Source: Neckera pumila
Taxonomy: Eukaryota; Streptophyta; Bryopsida; Hypnales; Neckeraceae
Direction of reading: 5' to 3'
NCBI GenBank assembly: GCA_963969595.1
Contig: OZ018416.1
Location: forward strand, 16,880,065 to 16,944,064
DNA: 64,000 nt
Under the pieces are notes generated by a model that saw nothing but the letters and a program-made list of their open reading frames with translations, searched no databases and was not told where the DNA came from. Every line of letters begins with the position of its first letter. The first letter of the stretch is position 1. This document shows positions 24,731 to 37,700 of the stretch, piece after piece. The translations under genes and the position numbers were made by a program.

Positions 24731-25084
24731 GGCGCTTGCTTTGCTTGCAGAGGATCGGTGGTAAAGGAATGGAGGGAGGGGATGGGAAGAAGGAGAGAGA
24801 TGGCGGAGATGGCGCTGGAGGAAGTGGCGATGGCGATGGTTAACTTCAGCGCAGTGGGAAAGGCAACGAAGGAGATGCACCTGTTTGAGGAACGGGTGTT
24901 GGGAACGTGGGGTCTGTGATTCGATATAACGCTCCCCTCGACGAGCTTGGTCGCAAGCCATAGCACAAGATTGAAAAAGTAAAAGCAGAAGTGTGAATAT
25001 AGAAGTTGTAGTATGTGAGGTATTCCACATTTCTATAACACAAGAATGAAAAAGTAAAAGTATAAGTGTGAATCTAGAAGTGCA

Positions 25085-25329
25085 GCTGCCCTATTTTTTT
25101 GCAGGGCCAAAAAAATAATTTCAGTGAATATGAATGCTTATATCTTACAATTCACGTGGTGGAAATTTCTGAAATTTCCACCACATATTTTCAAGTCAGC
25201 ATACTACACAAGCTCCTACAGTTACATGTGTCAAAAGATTTTTTTTTCAAAAATTTGGTACTTGTTTTAAAGATGGCATTTTTTTTAGCATTTTCGGTGA
25301 AAACATTGTCAAAGAACTTTAGGAGTTAA
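25085..25329 (+). mobile_element. 3' fragment of TTAA-family element (subfamily B)
   Basis: Matches the last about 245 bases of the copy at 40244-41161: it shares TTTTTTGCAGGGCCAAAAAA, the CACGTGGTGGAAATTTCTGA region, ACATGTGTC and AAAATTTGGTACTTGTTTT. It ends CTTTAGGAG-TTAA at 25329. The 5' part is missing, so it is a truncated copy. Confidence 0.6.
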
Positions 25330-27345
25330 GAATATATATTATGTTGTTTAATTGTTTGAGATTATTTTTTATGCAAATACAAGAAGATTGAAGATAGTTA
25401 GATACAATCCAATGTATCAAGGGAGTTGACATTTTGGGACACTAGCATCATTGTTGAGTGTTAATAGTGATGTTTGGAAGTATGATTGAAAAATATATAT
25501 TATCAAATTATTAGAGGGTTTTTTTATATGATATTTATATCAAAAACATTGCAATTTCAATCTAGTGACAGTTTGTAGGCAACTCATGGATTTTTATGAT
25601 TGCCAAGAATATTGATCCTATACCATTGACTTAATCAAAAGTCCTCAAATTCCATTTATACAAGTACCAAATGCATTTTTTTTTAAGTTCTAAACAACTT
25701 TCAAATGTTTAAAGGTTAATTTTGATCATTTATCAAAGGTGGATGTTATAGAATGTATAAAGACATGCCGAGGTATGTGACTAATTTTGTGGTATTGATA
25801 AAGTAATTTTAAAACTTTTTATAATACTTTTAGAAGAAAAAAAGGCCAAAATTGAGTCTATAGGATTGCAAACTTTAGATTCATTATCTTCTGAACTATG
25901 ATTACATATTGCTTCAAATTTTTATAGAAGTCTGGAGTACCTCATATACTACAATTTATATATTCACATTTTAATTTTTTTCTTCACTCATTCTTGAACA
26001 ATAACTTTATGAATATAAATGTCCATAAGATTGACTCAATTTAGAAAGTCACTGTGAGAATTAGCATTCATCTTTTATTTGCATATGTTGTACTCTTTCA
26101 CTAGTGGTAGACTACTAATGATATTTAGTATTAGCTACACTAAGTGATTTATAAAATTTATAAATTTATACCCTTGATAAATATTTTTCCCAAAGAGCAT
26201 AGATATCAATACTATTCAAATCAAAGAGGAAGATTTCTGCAAGTATACTTGGTATAAATATTCATCAAAAATAAAAGCACATAGCATTTTAAGATAAATT
26301 AGTATATAGACAATACCAAATATCATTATTAATGTAGTGGAATTTTTTTATTTTTTTACTTTATTTTTATGCATGAGTGAGGAATTATCTCATATGAGGG
26401 TCAAATTTGGTATAAAAAATAAATCATTTTTGTCAAAAAATGCATCATGTCATTTTATAATCGATTAGCTTATTTGTGACTTGGACCTTCGAAATTTTGA
26501 TGTAAAAACTCAATTTTGGCACAAGATTGTCAATTTTGAGACTAAAATACAATAGCAATAATTGACCTTGCATTAGCAAAGGCACTACATTGATTTACAT
26601 TCTAACCTATTAGTAAAGGGTACAAAGTTAGTATTACTTGTTAAATTAGTATTACCTTGAAAATTTATATTAAGTATACTAAATTTTCTTTTTGATTGTA
26701 GAATTTATTACCATGCAATATTATTTTAGCATATACCAATCTAAAATAGCACAATTTTGGTAAATTAGTGTTGAATATAGTAATAGGATGATCAATATTT
26801 GTTTGAAGTGAATGGGAGGAAGTTGGGATGGATCGTGAGCTAATGCTACAACATGCTTCAATTTGTTACAAAAATATAGCCTCTATTAGATTTGTTATTT
26901 GTTTATAACAAAGAAAGTACAAATGAATATTAAAGATTCCAAAAGAACAAAGTTGTAGAAGAACTTCCAAATGATGTTTTTGAATCTATAAAATGTCCAA
27001 GCCCAAAAGTGTACAATCAAATGTGAATCTATGCCTACATCTTAAACATTGTAACTAGATAAAATGCGTGTTTTATACATTTCAAAAGTAAAGTCTTATG
27101 TTTAGTATATATTGTATTTCTATCAAATCTTTGCAAAACAAACTGAAACTATCAAGAATTTTTGAAGTTCACAATCAAGAAAATTTAAATCAACTACAAA
27201 ATGTTTAGTAGAATTTATGATCAATTAAATTTTGGTGGGTCAATTGATTTTTGGTGGGACAACCTGATTTACATAGTTAGTATTGCAAGTTTGATAAAGC
27301 ATTCAAACTAGTAAAATATTTTTTACCATATAGTTTGATAAAGCA
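25330..27345. other. AT-rich intergenic stretch, nothing recognised
   Basis: Low-complexity AT-rich DNA with no supported exon or element end. Confidence 0.5.
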
Positions 27346-27404
27346 TTCAAATGTCTTCTACCATATTATAGTGTTTGAGTAGTATATGGTAGAAGACATT
27401 TGAA
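27346..27404. repeat. 59-bp hairpin with perfect 20-bp arms
   Basis: The left arm TTCAAATGTCTTCTACCATA and the right arm are exact reverse complements around a 19-base loop. The left-arm context (AGTTTGATAAAGCATTCAAA) is itself repeated about 55 bases upstream. It could be a small MITE remnant or a short inverted duplication. Confidence 0.7.
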
Positions 27405-30400
27405 ATTTGAAACTTCATTATAATTCCAAGCATTGTGAATCTAAGTTACTTCATATTTTCATCACATGTATATTAATTGCGGTTTTAAGAAATGAAATTT
27501 AATATAGAAAAAACAACTATTAATGACATTTCAATAAACATATGTGCTTGAAAATAAAAAACTTTGAATATAAAAACTGTAAAATATAAAATGATACACA
27601 ATATAGTAGAATTTGAAAATCATTTACAAGCAAAAACTTTAAAACTGTATTTTTTTAGTTGTATATACATATACATATATGTATATGTATATATGTGTGT
27701 ATTGTACAAATTCAAATTTTATTCATTCTTGTGTTTCCAATATATAATATTTTTGATACATTAGAAGAGATTTGAGACCAAAAGAAGATTGCAAGTTCCC
27801 AACTTGTTCCTAGCATAGGAACTCTGTTACATGCACAGTCTAACGTTGTCAAGAGAGTCCCACATCAGAATTTTTGGAAAAAAAAAATTATAATTTCTTT
27901 TATAAAATTTTCTTTTCACTTTTGCGGAAGTGTTTATATATATTTATAATTCTTTTTTTAAGAAAAAAAATCTGATAACGTTAATGGTGGTTCAGAATAG
28001 GGAACAGGCCTAAACGGCCCTCCCATGCCCTCAAATCTTCTATATGGCATTTGATATATTAATAAATGCCAAATGAGATCCATACTACTTAAAGTTTGTG
28101 AAACAATGACACCAATATGTTCAAATCATATGAAATATAGCAATACTTCAAAGATATTCTCTCTGTCCCGAATTGAAACTAGGTTTTCTTGGAAATGGCT
28201 AGATTAACAAGTGAGCTGCTCCTATTTTCAGGGAATTGTATAGTCATTGTAGCTTCTAGTCAATTCCACTAGGCGTGAAAGAATGGAAGTCAACAGTGAA
28301 GCGGTGCATATTGAAAATAAGTGTCAAAATTGACAAATTTTTTCTTTTTGGAACTGCTCCAATGCTATTAATTTGAATCATTCTCCAAGCAACGCATATG
28401 TAGGAGAGTTTGATGATATCCTTTGTATTCAATTCCGATGATGTTATGTGATTTAACTCCAAAAAATTCTCAATCAGAAATTCGTTAGTATGTAGCCTGT
28501 GTTATACAGTTGTGGGTTGAATTGATCACCTTTGATTGTTTGGAGATTGCATTTTGATTCCTTTTCCAAGGATCGAATTGCTATATAGACTCTAGAGTGT
28601 GGTATCTATGGATTCTTTTGCTTGAGGGTATTCGAACTAGCTTCAATTGTTGTGGATGAAGTTGGAGAGAATCAATTTCGAATTTAAATTGGGACAAGTA
28701 TATTTGGAAACTCTAGATTTATTTTGGGACGAAAAGAGTATTACTTTGAAAAAAAAATTCCATTGAATCAATGGCACATGGTCCTATTGACTATTTTAGA
28801 AAATTTGATGGTTACATTTTGAATCATTGTTAAATTTACTTTGTATAATTTGGAGTTTTATGTCATATTGAATAGTATCTTAAAATATATTAAATGTAAT
28901 TTTTTTTCTATTTAAATATTAATCATCATATATATCATTAAAAAATTAGGAGCGATTTCAAGTGAGGGGATAGTTACTACCAAGTATCTTACTGGCAATT
29001 TTGGTAGAAATTTTTAAAAGTACATAATCCTATATTTTTGGAAAATTTTGATATTGGCTACTAAATAGATGTTAATTATAAAAAAATTTAGAGTTTCTAT
29101 CCACTTTAAAATTTAACAAACGTTGCCTCTTTTCTAAAAAAGTTATTTCATTATATAAAGTTGTTTATTCTGCACTTTCCTGAATAAGTCTAAATTCTAG
29201 ACTGTTTACATTCTAGATGATATGAACAATTGCCTAAATAGTTTGCAAAGATATTCACTCTTGCCGAAGCTCTTCTTCCCATTAATTCATTATTAGGTAG
29301 TTGGATGCCGCTGTTGCTAATAAATAAATGTTAAAATACACAAGGCAATGTAAAAAGTACTTTACATTTCTGGTCGGTGCCTATCATTTCAGTTTATATA
29401 TATGTATATATGCGTTGGTTTCATAATTCACTAATCATCTCAAATCATGTTGAAAATTGTCTTTAACAACATTGTTCGTAATATGTGGCTTAACAATTCA
29501 CAAGTCACCTCAAATTATGTTGAAAATTGCATTTAATAACGTTTTTAATGACATGAATTTATATACTAAAGTGATTTCTATGAAGACATCATTTTTGTTA
29601 CCCAAAATTTGTGATACATAAAATGTTGATGTTGTATCCTGATTCATCCTAAACAAAAATTACATGGCACAAAATTTGACACATGATATTGAATCAAATG
29701 TGGATGTTACAAGTAGGGGGTAAGAGGCATGACAATCCATATGGCATATGTCAAAACGCTAGAATTTTAAGTTTGTCACAAATTCAAACCTCATTTAAGC
29801 ATAATAATTTAATTTTTTTCAAAAAATTCAATTAAAAAATGTGATCATTTCCATTGAATGTCAAGTCCAAAAATCCGTCTGTCGTTTGAATCATCCATTC
29901 AAAAGTTATGGATAAAGTTAAGAGAAAAGGAGAATGAAAATGAACCTATTGACCTCTCTCTAAACTTTGTCTATAACATTTTAATGAATACTTCAAAATC
30001 ACTAATTTATTTTTGGAGCTAAAATATAATTTCAATAATTGCATTTTCAAAGCTAAACATATTTTGGGAATTTTTTATTATTGTGTTGAAATAAAGTTCA
30101 AAGTTTTGCAACTTTTTCAATTCCTACGTTTTTAGTATGAATAGTTATTCATTTGCTCCAAATAATCCTATACTCTTTGTATACTGGCAATACATGCAGT
30201 TGGAGGCACAATCTCTATTGCGTTTAACATGATCATGTTGTGCGCTTGTAATAACAAAGAAGTTTAAGACAAATACATCATTGTGGCAAATTGTTTTCAA
30301 TGATTTTTGTTGTGGACAACAAATGCGTTATTTCTAAGTTTAACATAGATGTAACACAATTTCATACACTTTAGGAGCTTCATTTTTATTAGCAAATGAA

Positions 30401-31123
30401 ATTATTTGCATGCTAAATGTAATTCTAGAAGTGCAAGATTCAAGCTGAGTTTTGAAAAACTAGTTGAATAAAGTAGGTCAAATATTGACTTTGTGCATTT
30501 CTAAACTTTTATTAGTTTGTTTATACAATTTTTGGTTGATTGACTTCTTCATGAATTGTCTTGTGCATGATATAGGTATTTGAATTTCATTAGATAGATT
30601 TTATTGATGTATATCCTTTTTTTATTCTCCTTTGCCATTGTTAGATTTTCCCCTCAATATGTTTGTAGAGTTATTTTGCTCCAAGAGTGTTTTGACTATC
30701 CACTGAAATTGGACTGTCACTATCCACTTACAACCTTTTCCTCCCTCTTGCCTAAAAAATTCAAAGCCATTGATTTGTTTTAAAAAAACAATCCCTCTCC
30801 TATCGTTGATCTTGAAAAACAACTTTGAATATAAATACGGATATGGTATGGATATAGATACAATACAAAGACAAATACAAAAAAGAAAAAAATATGATAC
30901 ATATGTGGATGTAGATATAATAAATATACATATACAATATGGTATGGGTACATGTATGGATATTTGTAAGGGATATATCCCATATCAAATGCCACCCCCA
31001 CCCCCACTCCTACTTGAAAATTACAAAGGTTTTGGATGGGGGGAGACGAAAAAAATTTAATTTAATTAAAAAAAATTGAGTTCATAAAGGGTGTAAGAAA
31101 TTTGTCAATTTAATTTTGATTAT
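27405..31123. other. AT-rich intergenic stretch with minor repeats
   Basis: No gene is seen. It contains ATATAC/TATGTA alternating tracts near 27660-27700 and 29395-29410, and an irregular GGATATGG/ATACAATA-type low-complexity stretch at 30835-30990. Confidence 0.5.
29425..29540. repeat. Two-copy tandem repeat, 70-bp period
   Basis: AATTCACTAATCATCTCAAA... at 29425 recurs as AATTCACAAGTCACCTCAAA... at 29495, and similarity continues through TGTTGAAAATTG and the TTTAA(C/T)AAC end. About 46 bases per copy are recognisable. Confidence 0.65.
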
Positions 31124-31187
31124 TTTTGAGTCCATAGTGAGGAGAGTGTCTTGCTTAGAAGGCACTCTCCTCACTATGCACTCAAAA
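31124..31187. repeat. 64-bp hairpin with 25-bp arms
   Basis: The TTTTGAGT(C)CATAGTGAGG arm pairs with CCTCACTATG(C)ACTCAAAA, with a single mismatch over 25 bases and a 14-base loop. It is more GC-rich than its flanks. A likely MITE remnant; no target duplication was recognised. Confidence 0.65.
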
Positions 31188-32401
31188 GGGTGTCACAACA
31201 AAATTGAGGTAGTATCAAAATCTCTAATCATTCCAAAATCTATTGATGGCATTGAGGGCTTCTCCACATTTGTTGTTTGAGATCTAATGGATGTGGCCTT
31301 GGAACTTGCAAGAAATTGATTTGGAGAATGAAGAATTCATGCGGCTAGATGAACTATAACCCACGCAATTTAATTGCTAATTGATTTCAACAAAACTATG
31401 AGTTGTTGAATAATAAGGGTAAACATATGCTAAGAGGAGTTACTCAAGGGATAAATCTTGCTTCTTTAAAAGATTTTTACACTGGATTTTCATCGTTAAA
31501 TGTTTTTTAAATTGAAACTATCAAAAAGATTTATAAATCATTGTTTTTGCTAAAGGGCTTACATTAATTAAGATTGTCATGTGGTTCATAACATTGGATG
31601 TGCTTGTCAGACAAAGACAAATGGATGGATTATATGACATTCATGACATTGGATTTATGTTTTTAGAGTTTGGGTGTAGGATATAAGATTTATGGACTTT
31701 TTTTAGTAGATAGTAGTCATAGTGACATTATTGGTAAGTGTCAAAACAAAAGATTTTTTTATATGGATTTTCACAATAGATATTAGGAGACCAAAAAAAG
31801 ATTAGAAAAGACATGGGGCAAATAGGAAGTGTTGGACATGAACAAAAAAGACATCAGTGACAACACTTAGAAAGTATGTGACAACATGTGGAAGTTGGGA
31901 GACAATGATTGTCGTCCATATCCGCCTTTTTGTTTGTGTCCAATACTTATTATTTGCACATAAATTATGTAACTACGGACACATAGTATATGGACAAGGT
32001 AAGCCCACACTTGTATAAATTAAAACTATCCTATGGTCAACATGCCATTGACCACATCTGACAAGGGAATTCAATCAAAAAAATGCATTGTATGGACAAT
32101 GAACGTATTGTATGGACAACAAACATGTTATTAGAGGTTGTATCAACCACATTGACAGCATGTAAATGTCTTTTAACTTTAAAATAAATATAAAAAGAAT
32201 GGATATATGAATCAAATTAGTTCTTTGTATTCCTCGGTTGGGTGTTAAATATATGAATTAAATTTTTTTGATCAATACTAATAATATTTGAATAAAATAT
32301 GCCATAAATGATGACATTATTGAGTAGACTACTCCATTAAAATCTCCATTAAAGATTTAGTTAAATATTCAATTAAAGACCTTAGAATATAATTATATAT
32401 T

Positions 32402-32588
32402 CACTACAAGAGAGAGGTGTGTAGTAAGTATAGTCCTAGCAGTATATTCCTATAAGTAACAACCTTTTAGGAAATTATTAGTAAATTTTTATTGAAAACA
32501 TGGGTATTCCTAGTAAAATTTCACAAAAAATCTCTTAAAAGGGCATACTTATAGGACTATACTTAAAACATCCCTTTCTCTTGTAATG
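32402..32588. mobile_element. CACTA-type MITE, 187 bp, with ATT target duplication
   Basis: The left terminus CACTACAAGAGAGAGG and the right terminus CCCTTTCTCTTGTAATG are inverted repeats (the last reads CATTACAAGAGA on the other strand). The element is flanked by ATT on both sides (32399-32401 and 32589-32591), the 3-bp duplication expected of CACTA elements. Internal arms also pair (GTATAGTCCTA with TAGGACTATAC). Same family as 7775-7981. Confidence 0.75.
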
Positions 32589-32946
32589 ATTGGTGGTAAA
32601 GCATTTATGTCTTATCCTCGGTCTTATCATTATTTAATATGATACAAACCCCCGAAATCATAGAAAATAAATTCAACAAGGAATCAAAATGCAACTATTG
32701 GATTCCTCAAGTAATCATTAAAATTCTATCAAAATCCTGCAAATGCATTTCAAACTAATATTTTTGATGTTATATTATAATTTATACAATTTTTGAACAT
32801 ATTTATATCATTGTTTTATAAATTTTAATTATGATGGGTCTTATTAGGCATTCATTAAAATGTTAAATGGTGTCAATGGTGGTATGGCTTGAAAACAAAA
32901 GTATAAATAAAATCTAAGATTTTAAAAAAGAATTCAAAAATCAATA

Positions 32947-33089
<143 letters not shown>

Positions 33090-34569
33090 TAGAGATTTCT
33101 ATATAAAATTGGAATGATTTCAAATTTTGATTTTTGAATCTTTTAGTTTTAGATTTTTAAATGTATTGAATTTTATTTTTGAAGTTTTTTAAATTAAAGA
33201 ATGCTTCAAAATGTAGATTTTGCCCCTAGCGGTGCTAGTTTGTGAGCTTGTGAGCAGTGAGTGGGGATTATGTGAGTAGTGAGCTCCAAATTTTAGAAAA
33301 ATAATATAAAATTCAATAATATCAAGAAAAACGGTAGTTACCAAAAAAATTGTCAATATTTTTGGTTTCTTGTAATTTTAGGACCTATATCATTGTGGAC
33401 CTATTACCATGGACCTATTACCGTGGATGTATAATACTTGTATTAGTGTTATTATTTTTTATATTGCCTATGATATTGGAAATATATTGTGAAGATGAAA
33501 AACGATTTAGATATGAAAAATGAATAAGGATGGAAAGAAGGTTGTACAGAACATTCCATCAAATAATTACAATATTTGTTCAAAGAGAAATTGACTTTTT
33601 TGCAGCTACATGTGTAACTTCAGTCAAAATTATTTCAAACTCATATCACAAGCATTCTTAGATTTTTAGACTTCTACGTGTATCAAAGACCTTCATTTGG
33701 AGATCCTCATTAATGTCCATTTGAATAGGCCAAATGTCTAGTACTTTAGGCTAGTTAATTATCCAAGCGCATTTAGAGCCTTGAATACAAAGGTGAATAT
33801 TATTTGGACAAAACCAAAAATTTGTCATAATATCCTTATTACTGCTATACTATTTCTTTCTACCATGGTATATTGGAGCTAGAATGTCTTTTCATCCTTT
33901 TGTGATGTTTGATCCTTACTGTTGGGCTTGACATTTGCAATTCAATATGTGGGACAATCTTGCAATATGCTATTGTAAAGTGTCACCATTGCTCCCCAAT
34001 GTGGTAGTGACATATAAAACTTGTTCAAAGTTAGCCACCTTCTCTACTTCCTTACAGAACTTTGTAGGTGTGCGTGTGGACCAAGTCAATCCTTTTGGCT
34101 AAGAAAAATTCATTTTATCCAGTTGATGGGAGTCACCATCCAAACAAATAGGGAGGTCAAGTTTGAGCTTATTACTACCAAATACCTCTTCATCCTACAA
34201 GTGTGGAATACGCATTGCAACATTAGATGCTCCAAAAAAGACATTCAATGCCTTTACGATCTTCTTCAAATTACCATTGCATCAAGCACCTCCTAATTTC
34301 AGCTTTTCTTTAGATGGATCTGATCTTGATATTCTGCTAGTGACAAATGTTCAATAATTTGTTATGTATATGAAGGCTCAAATGTAGTTAACACAAGTGG
34401 CGGCAAACAAATCATTACGTCAAACACCCAATTGCTACAACCATTTGTAGGATCTATTTTGGATAGGCTGCATGATGGCATGTTTGCCATTTCATCACCA
34501 TTCAATCCTTGCAAGAGAAATAATGTGATGAGGCGTACAACAAAATTTCTAAAAATCCTAAGAGTGACA

Positions 34570-34990
34570 TCAATATCTTAAATGAGGCTGTTTGTTTGTT
34601 TGTTTGTTTGTTTGTTTGTTTGTTTGTTTGTTTGTTTGTTTGTTTGTTTGTTTGTTTGTTTATTTGTTTGTTTGTTTGTTTTGTTTGTAGCGTGGACAAC
34701 TTCCTGACCGTGCGTCCCCCGGCCGCGTGCTTGGTACCGTCGGAAAGCTCTCGCCGAGGAGGGGTACACCGGCTTGGTTTCGTGGCGTTTGGAGCGGTGG
34801 TGCAAAAGTTATTGAATTTCAAAGTATTTATAGATTAAAAAATTAGAAAATTACTTTTACTTTGATTTTGGTGGCGTTCTTGCTACTGGGAGTGGAACCG
34901 GGAGTAGAACTGGGAGTAGAATCGGAAGTAGAACCAGGAGTGGAACCGGGAGTAGATGAAAATTGGGCCAACGGCACAGGGTCACACTAG
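34570..34990 (+). mobile_element. Short non-autonomous Helitron, copy 2 (421 bp)
   Basis: Starts TCAATATCTTAAATGAGGCTG preceded by A. It then has a (GTTT)n tract of about 90 bases, a GC-rich block containing GCTTGGTACCGTCGGAAAGC, and six about 12-bp GGGAGTRGAACC-like units (34896-34958). It ends GGGCCAACGGCACAGGG then CACTAG, followed by T. Boundaries are identical to copy 1 at 11189-11569 in opposite orientation, and the flanks differ completely, which demonstrates a mobile unit. The GC-rich block is much better conserved between copies than the surrounding AT-rich DNA would allow by chance. Confidence 0.72.
34590..34683. repeat. (GTTT)n microsatellite inside Helitron copy 2
   Basis: More than 20 near-perfect GTTT units with one ATTT interruption, longer than the same block in copy 1. 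Confidence 0.9.
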
Positions 34991-35314
34991 TTTCTTTGGA
35001 AATTGCATGGTGCTACAAATTTTGATCCCTTTATTAGGCTAAGAAGGCACCTCTCAGCCCCCCAAAACACATTACCTCCTCCCCAGTTTGATTCAAAAAT
35101 GTCAATAGACTTCACATAGTCCTGCAGTTTTGGATCTTGTCAACAGGCGGTCAAATTACCTCTTGACCTTAAAAGATAAATCACCCTGCTTTTGGTTTGA
35201 TCTCGCAATCTCTGTAGAAATGTTTGCTTGATAAAAAAAGGCATTTTGAATTGAAAGGCAATCAAAAATAAATAAATAAATTCAAAAAGATGGGAGAAAA
35301 GATACCATGTTTAA

Positions 35315-37700
35315 GAACGGTCTTGAGTTAGCTAAGCTTATGCATGGGTCGGGTTATATTTCTTGATCACTTGCTAGCTTGTGAGGGGGACTTTTTGGCG
35401 CCAATAGGAGTCTCTAGCCCCGCAACCAATGATTGAGGGAAACAAATTGTATTCTAATTCAATCATGACATTCTACAAACCCTATTCCATTTTTAAAAAT
35501 TTGAAAAAATAAGAAATTAACCTTGTAAAAATGTACTCTAGCTATGCATGTGCAAGGGTCGAGTGTTTTTTTGGATCACGTGCTAGGGTGTGAGGGAGAC
35601 CCCTTGGCGCTGAAAGGAGCCCCAAACCTCCCAGCTAATGATCAAGATTCAAGACATGATAAATTTGTACTCTAGCTCAATTAAGATGATGTGTCAGATT
35701 TGTGCTTTTGTAAAGGCCAGGTTTTAGGATTCATGATCACTTGCTACAATGTGCGAGGTTCCTTGGCACTGAGGGGAGCTACCTTGTCCTCAAAAAATAA
35801 AAATAAAAGCTTTTGTTTATTTTTTGTTCTTTTCCCTCCACGACGTGAGGCTCCCCTCGGCACCGAGGAGAACCCGTCACATCCTAGTAAGTGATCAAGA
35901 AAAAACAAAATTTGTATTCTAGAGTACAAACTTATTCTGTCTTGATCATTGGCTGGGAAATTGGGATTCCCTTTGGCGCCGAGAGGTCTCCCTCATATCC
36001 TAGCAAGTGATCCAAAAAAACACTTGACCCTTGTACAAGCACAATTTGAGCACATTTAGATGTAAGGCTAAGTTTATTCTCAAATTTCTTAAAAAGAAAA
36101 AACGAAAATAAAAAATTTGTTTTTCTTGATCACTTACTAGGGTGTGATGGGTTCTCCTCAGAGCCAAGGGGAGGCCCTACGTCGCGGGAAAAAAAAAGTT
36201 TTTTTTTTTTTTTTTTTTTTCATGACACGGGGCCTCCCCTCGGCTCCGAGGAGAACCCGTCACACCCTAGTAATTTATCAAGAACCCTAAAATCTGGCCT
36301 TCACAAAAGCACAAATCCTACACATCATCTTAATTGAACTAAAGTACAAATTTTTTATGTCTTGAATCTTGATCACTAGGTGGAAGGTTGGGGGGCTCCC
36401 TTTGGCACTAAGGGATCCCCCTCACACCTTGACAAGTGATCCAAAAAAACACTTGATCCTTGCACAAGCATAGCTAGAGCACATTTTAAATACAAGGTTA
36501 TTTTTTTATTTCAAACTTTTCAAATTTTTAAAAATGGAATAGGGTTTGTAGATTGTCATGATTGAATTAGAATACAGTTTGTTTTCTACAATCATTGGTT
36601 GTAGGGCTAGAGACTCCTATTGGCACCGAGAAGTCCCCCTTACAAGCTAGCAAGTGATCAAGAAATATAACCTGACCCATGCATAAGCATAGCTAGTTCA
36701 AAACCATTCTACAAGTGTCAAGTGCCTTTTCTTGATCACTTACTAGGATTTGAAGGGGACCTTGCAATGCCAATGGAAGCACCAAGCTCTCCAGTCACTA
36801 GGCAATGATTATAAAAAAAATTGTACTCTAACTTAGCCATTATGATTGTAGGACTTGAACTTGTACAAAGGTGGTGTGTTTATTTTTGAGCACTTACTAG
36901 GATGTGAGGGGTACCTCTTGACGCTTCCTAGGGGTTCCTCTGGGCGTTAAAGGGAGACCTTTAGACGCAATTTTTTATTTTATTTATATTTTTTTGTTTA
37001 TTTATATTTTTTTTCTCCTTGCCGAGAAGTACTCCTTACAACCTAGCAAATGATCAAGAGAAAATAAAATCTATATGCAATCTATTTCATCTAGATGTTG
37101 AGGATCTCTTCATGTACACAAGATTCTTAAATCAAAAATTGGCCTTAAGCTTGTGTTCAATTTGCTTTTGCTTTTGCGATGTTTGGTTTTATCTTTAAAT
37201 CACATATTGGATTGTTTAGAGGAACTCTTGGTGCCAATGGAAGTCCTCAGCTCAGAAGTCAATGACAAAGAAAAAATAATTTTTTATTCTACCTTGAATA
37301 AAATGATCTGTAGGATTTGCACATCTGTAAGGATTGGGTTTTTTTTCTTGATCACTTGCTAAGATGTGAGTAGGACTTTTTGGCACCTACAAGAGGCCTT
37401 TCACTGCAAACAAAAAATAATTGTAATTAATTTCTTTTGATTCCGCCACCAAAGAGCTACCAACGGTATCAAGAGGTATTCCTCACATCCTAATAAGTGA
37501 TTAAGAAAATACCAAATTTATACTCTAGCTCATTCATTTAGCTATGAAGGACTTGTTCATGTATATAAGATTTCTGAATAATAAAATTGGCTTGAAGCTT
37601 GGGTTTGATTAAATTGTGTTTGTGCAAGAGTCGGTTGTTTCTTTTGGTCACATATTAGGTTATTTGGAAGAGCTCTTGGCACCAATGGGAGCCCACATTC
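35315..37700. repeat. Array of alternating inverted modules around CTTGATCACTTGCTAG
   Basis: A module with the anchor CTTGATCACTTGCTAGGG, then TGTGAGGG and a TTGGCGCC/GGCACC-AGGAG block, recurs about 17 times in both orientations. Forward anchors are near 35363, 35572, 35733, 35941, 36125, 36367, 36731, 36886, 37347 and 37642; reverse anchors are near 35884, 36000, 36267, 36431, 36647, 37043 and 37490. Neighbouring opposite modules form nested palindromes. The clearest is 36125-36282, with about 60-bp arms around an A9/T22 centre. A larger fold pairs about 35315-36000 with 36020-36710. Spacing is uneven (60-300 bp). No coding capacity is visible. Confidence 0.7.

Noticed and set aside
27835..27870. 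AGAGAGTCCCACATCAGAA, resembling plant LTR starts
   Set aside because: No matching second LTR, primer-binding site or polypurine tract was found nearby.
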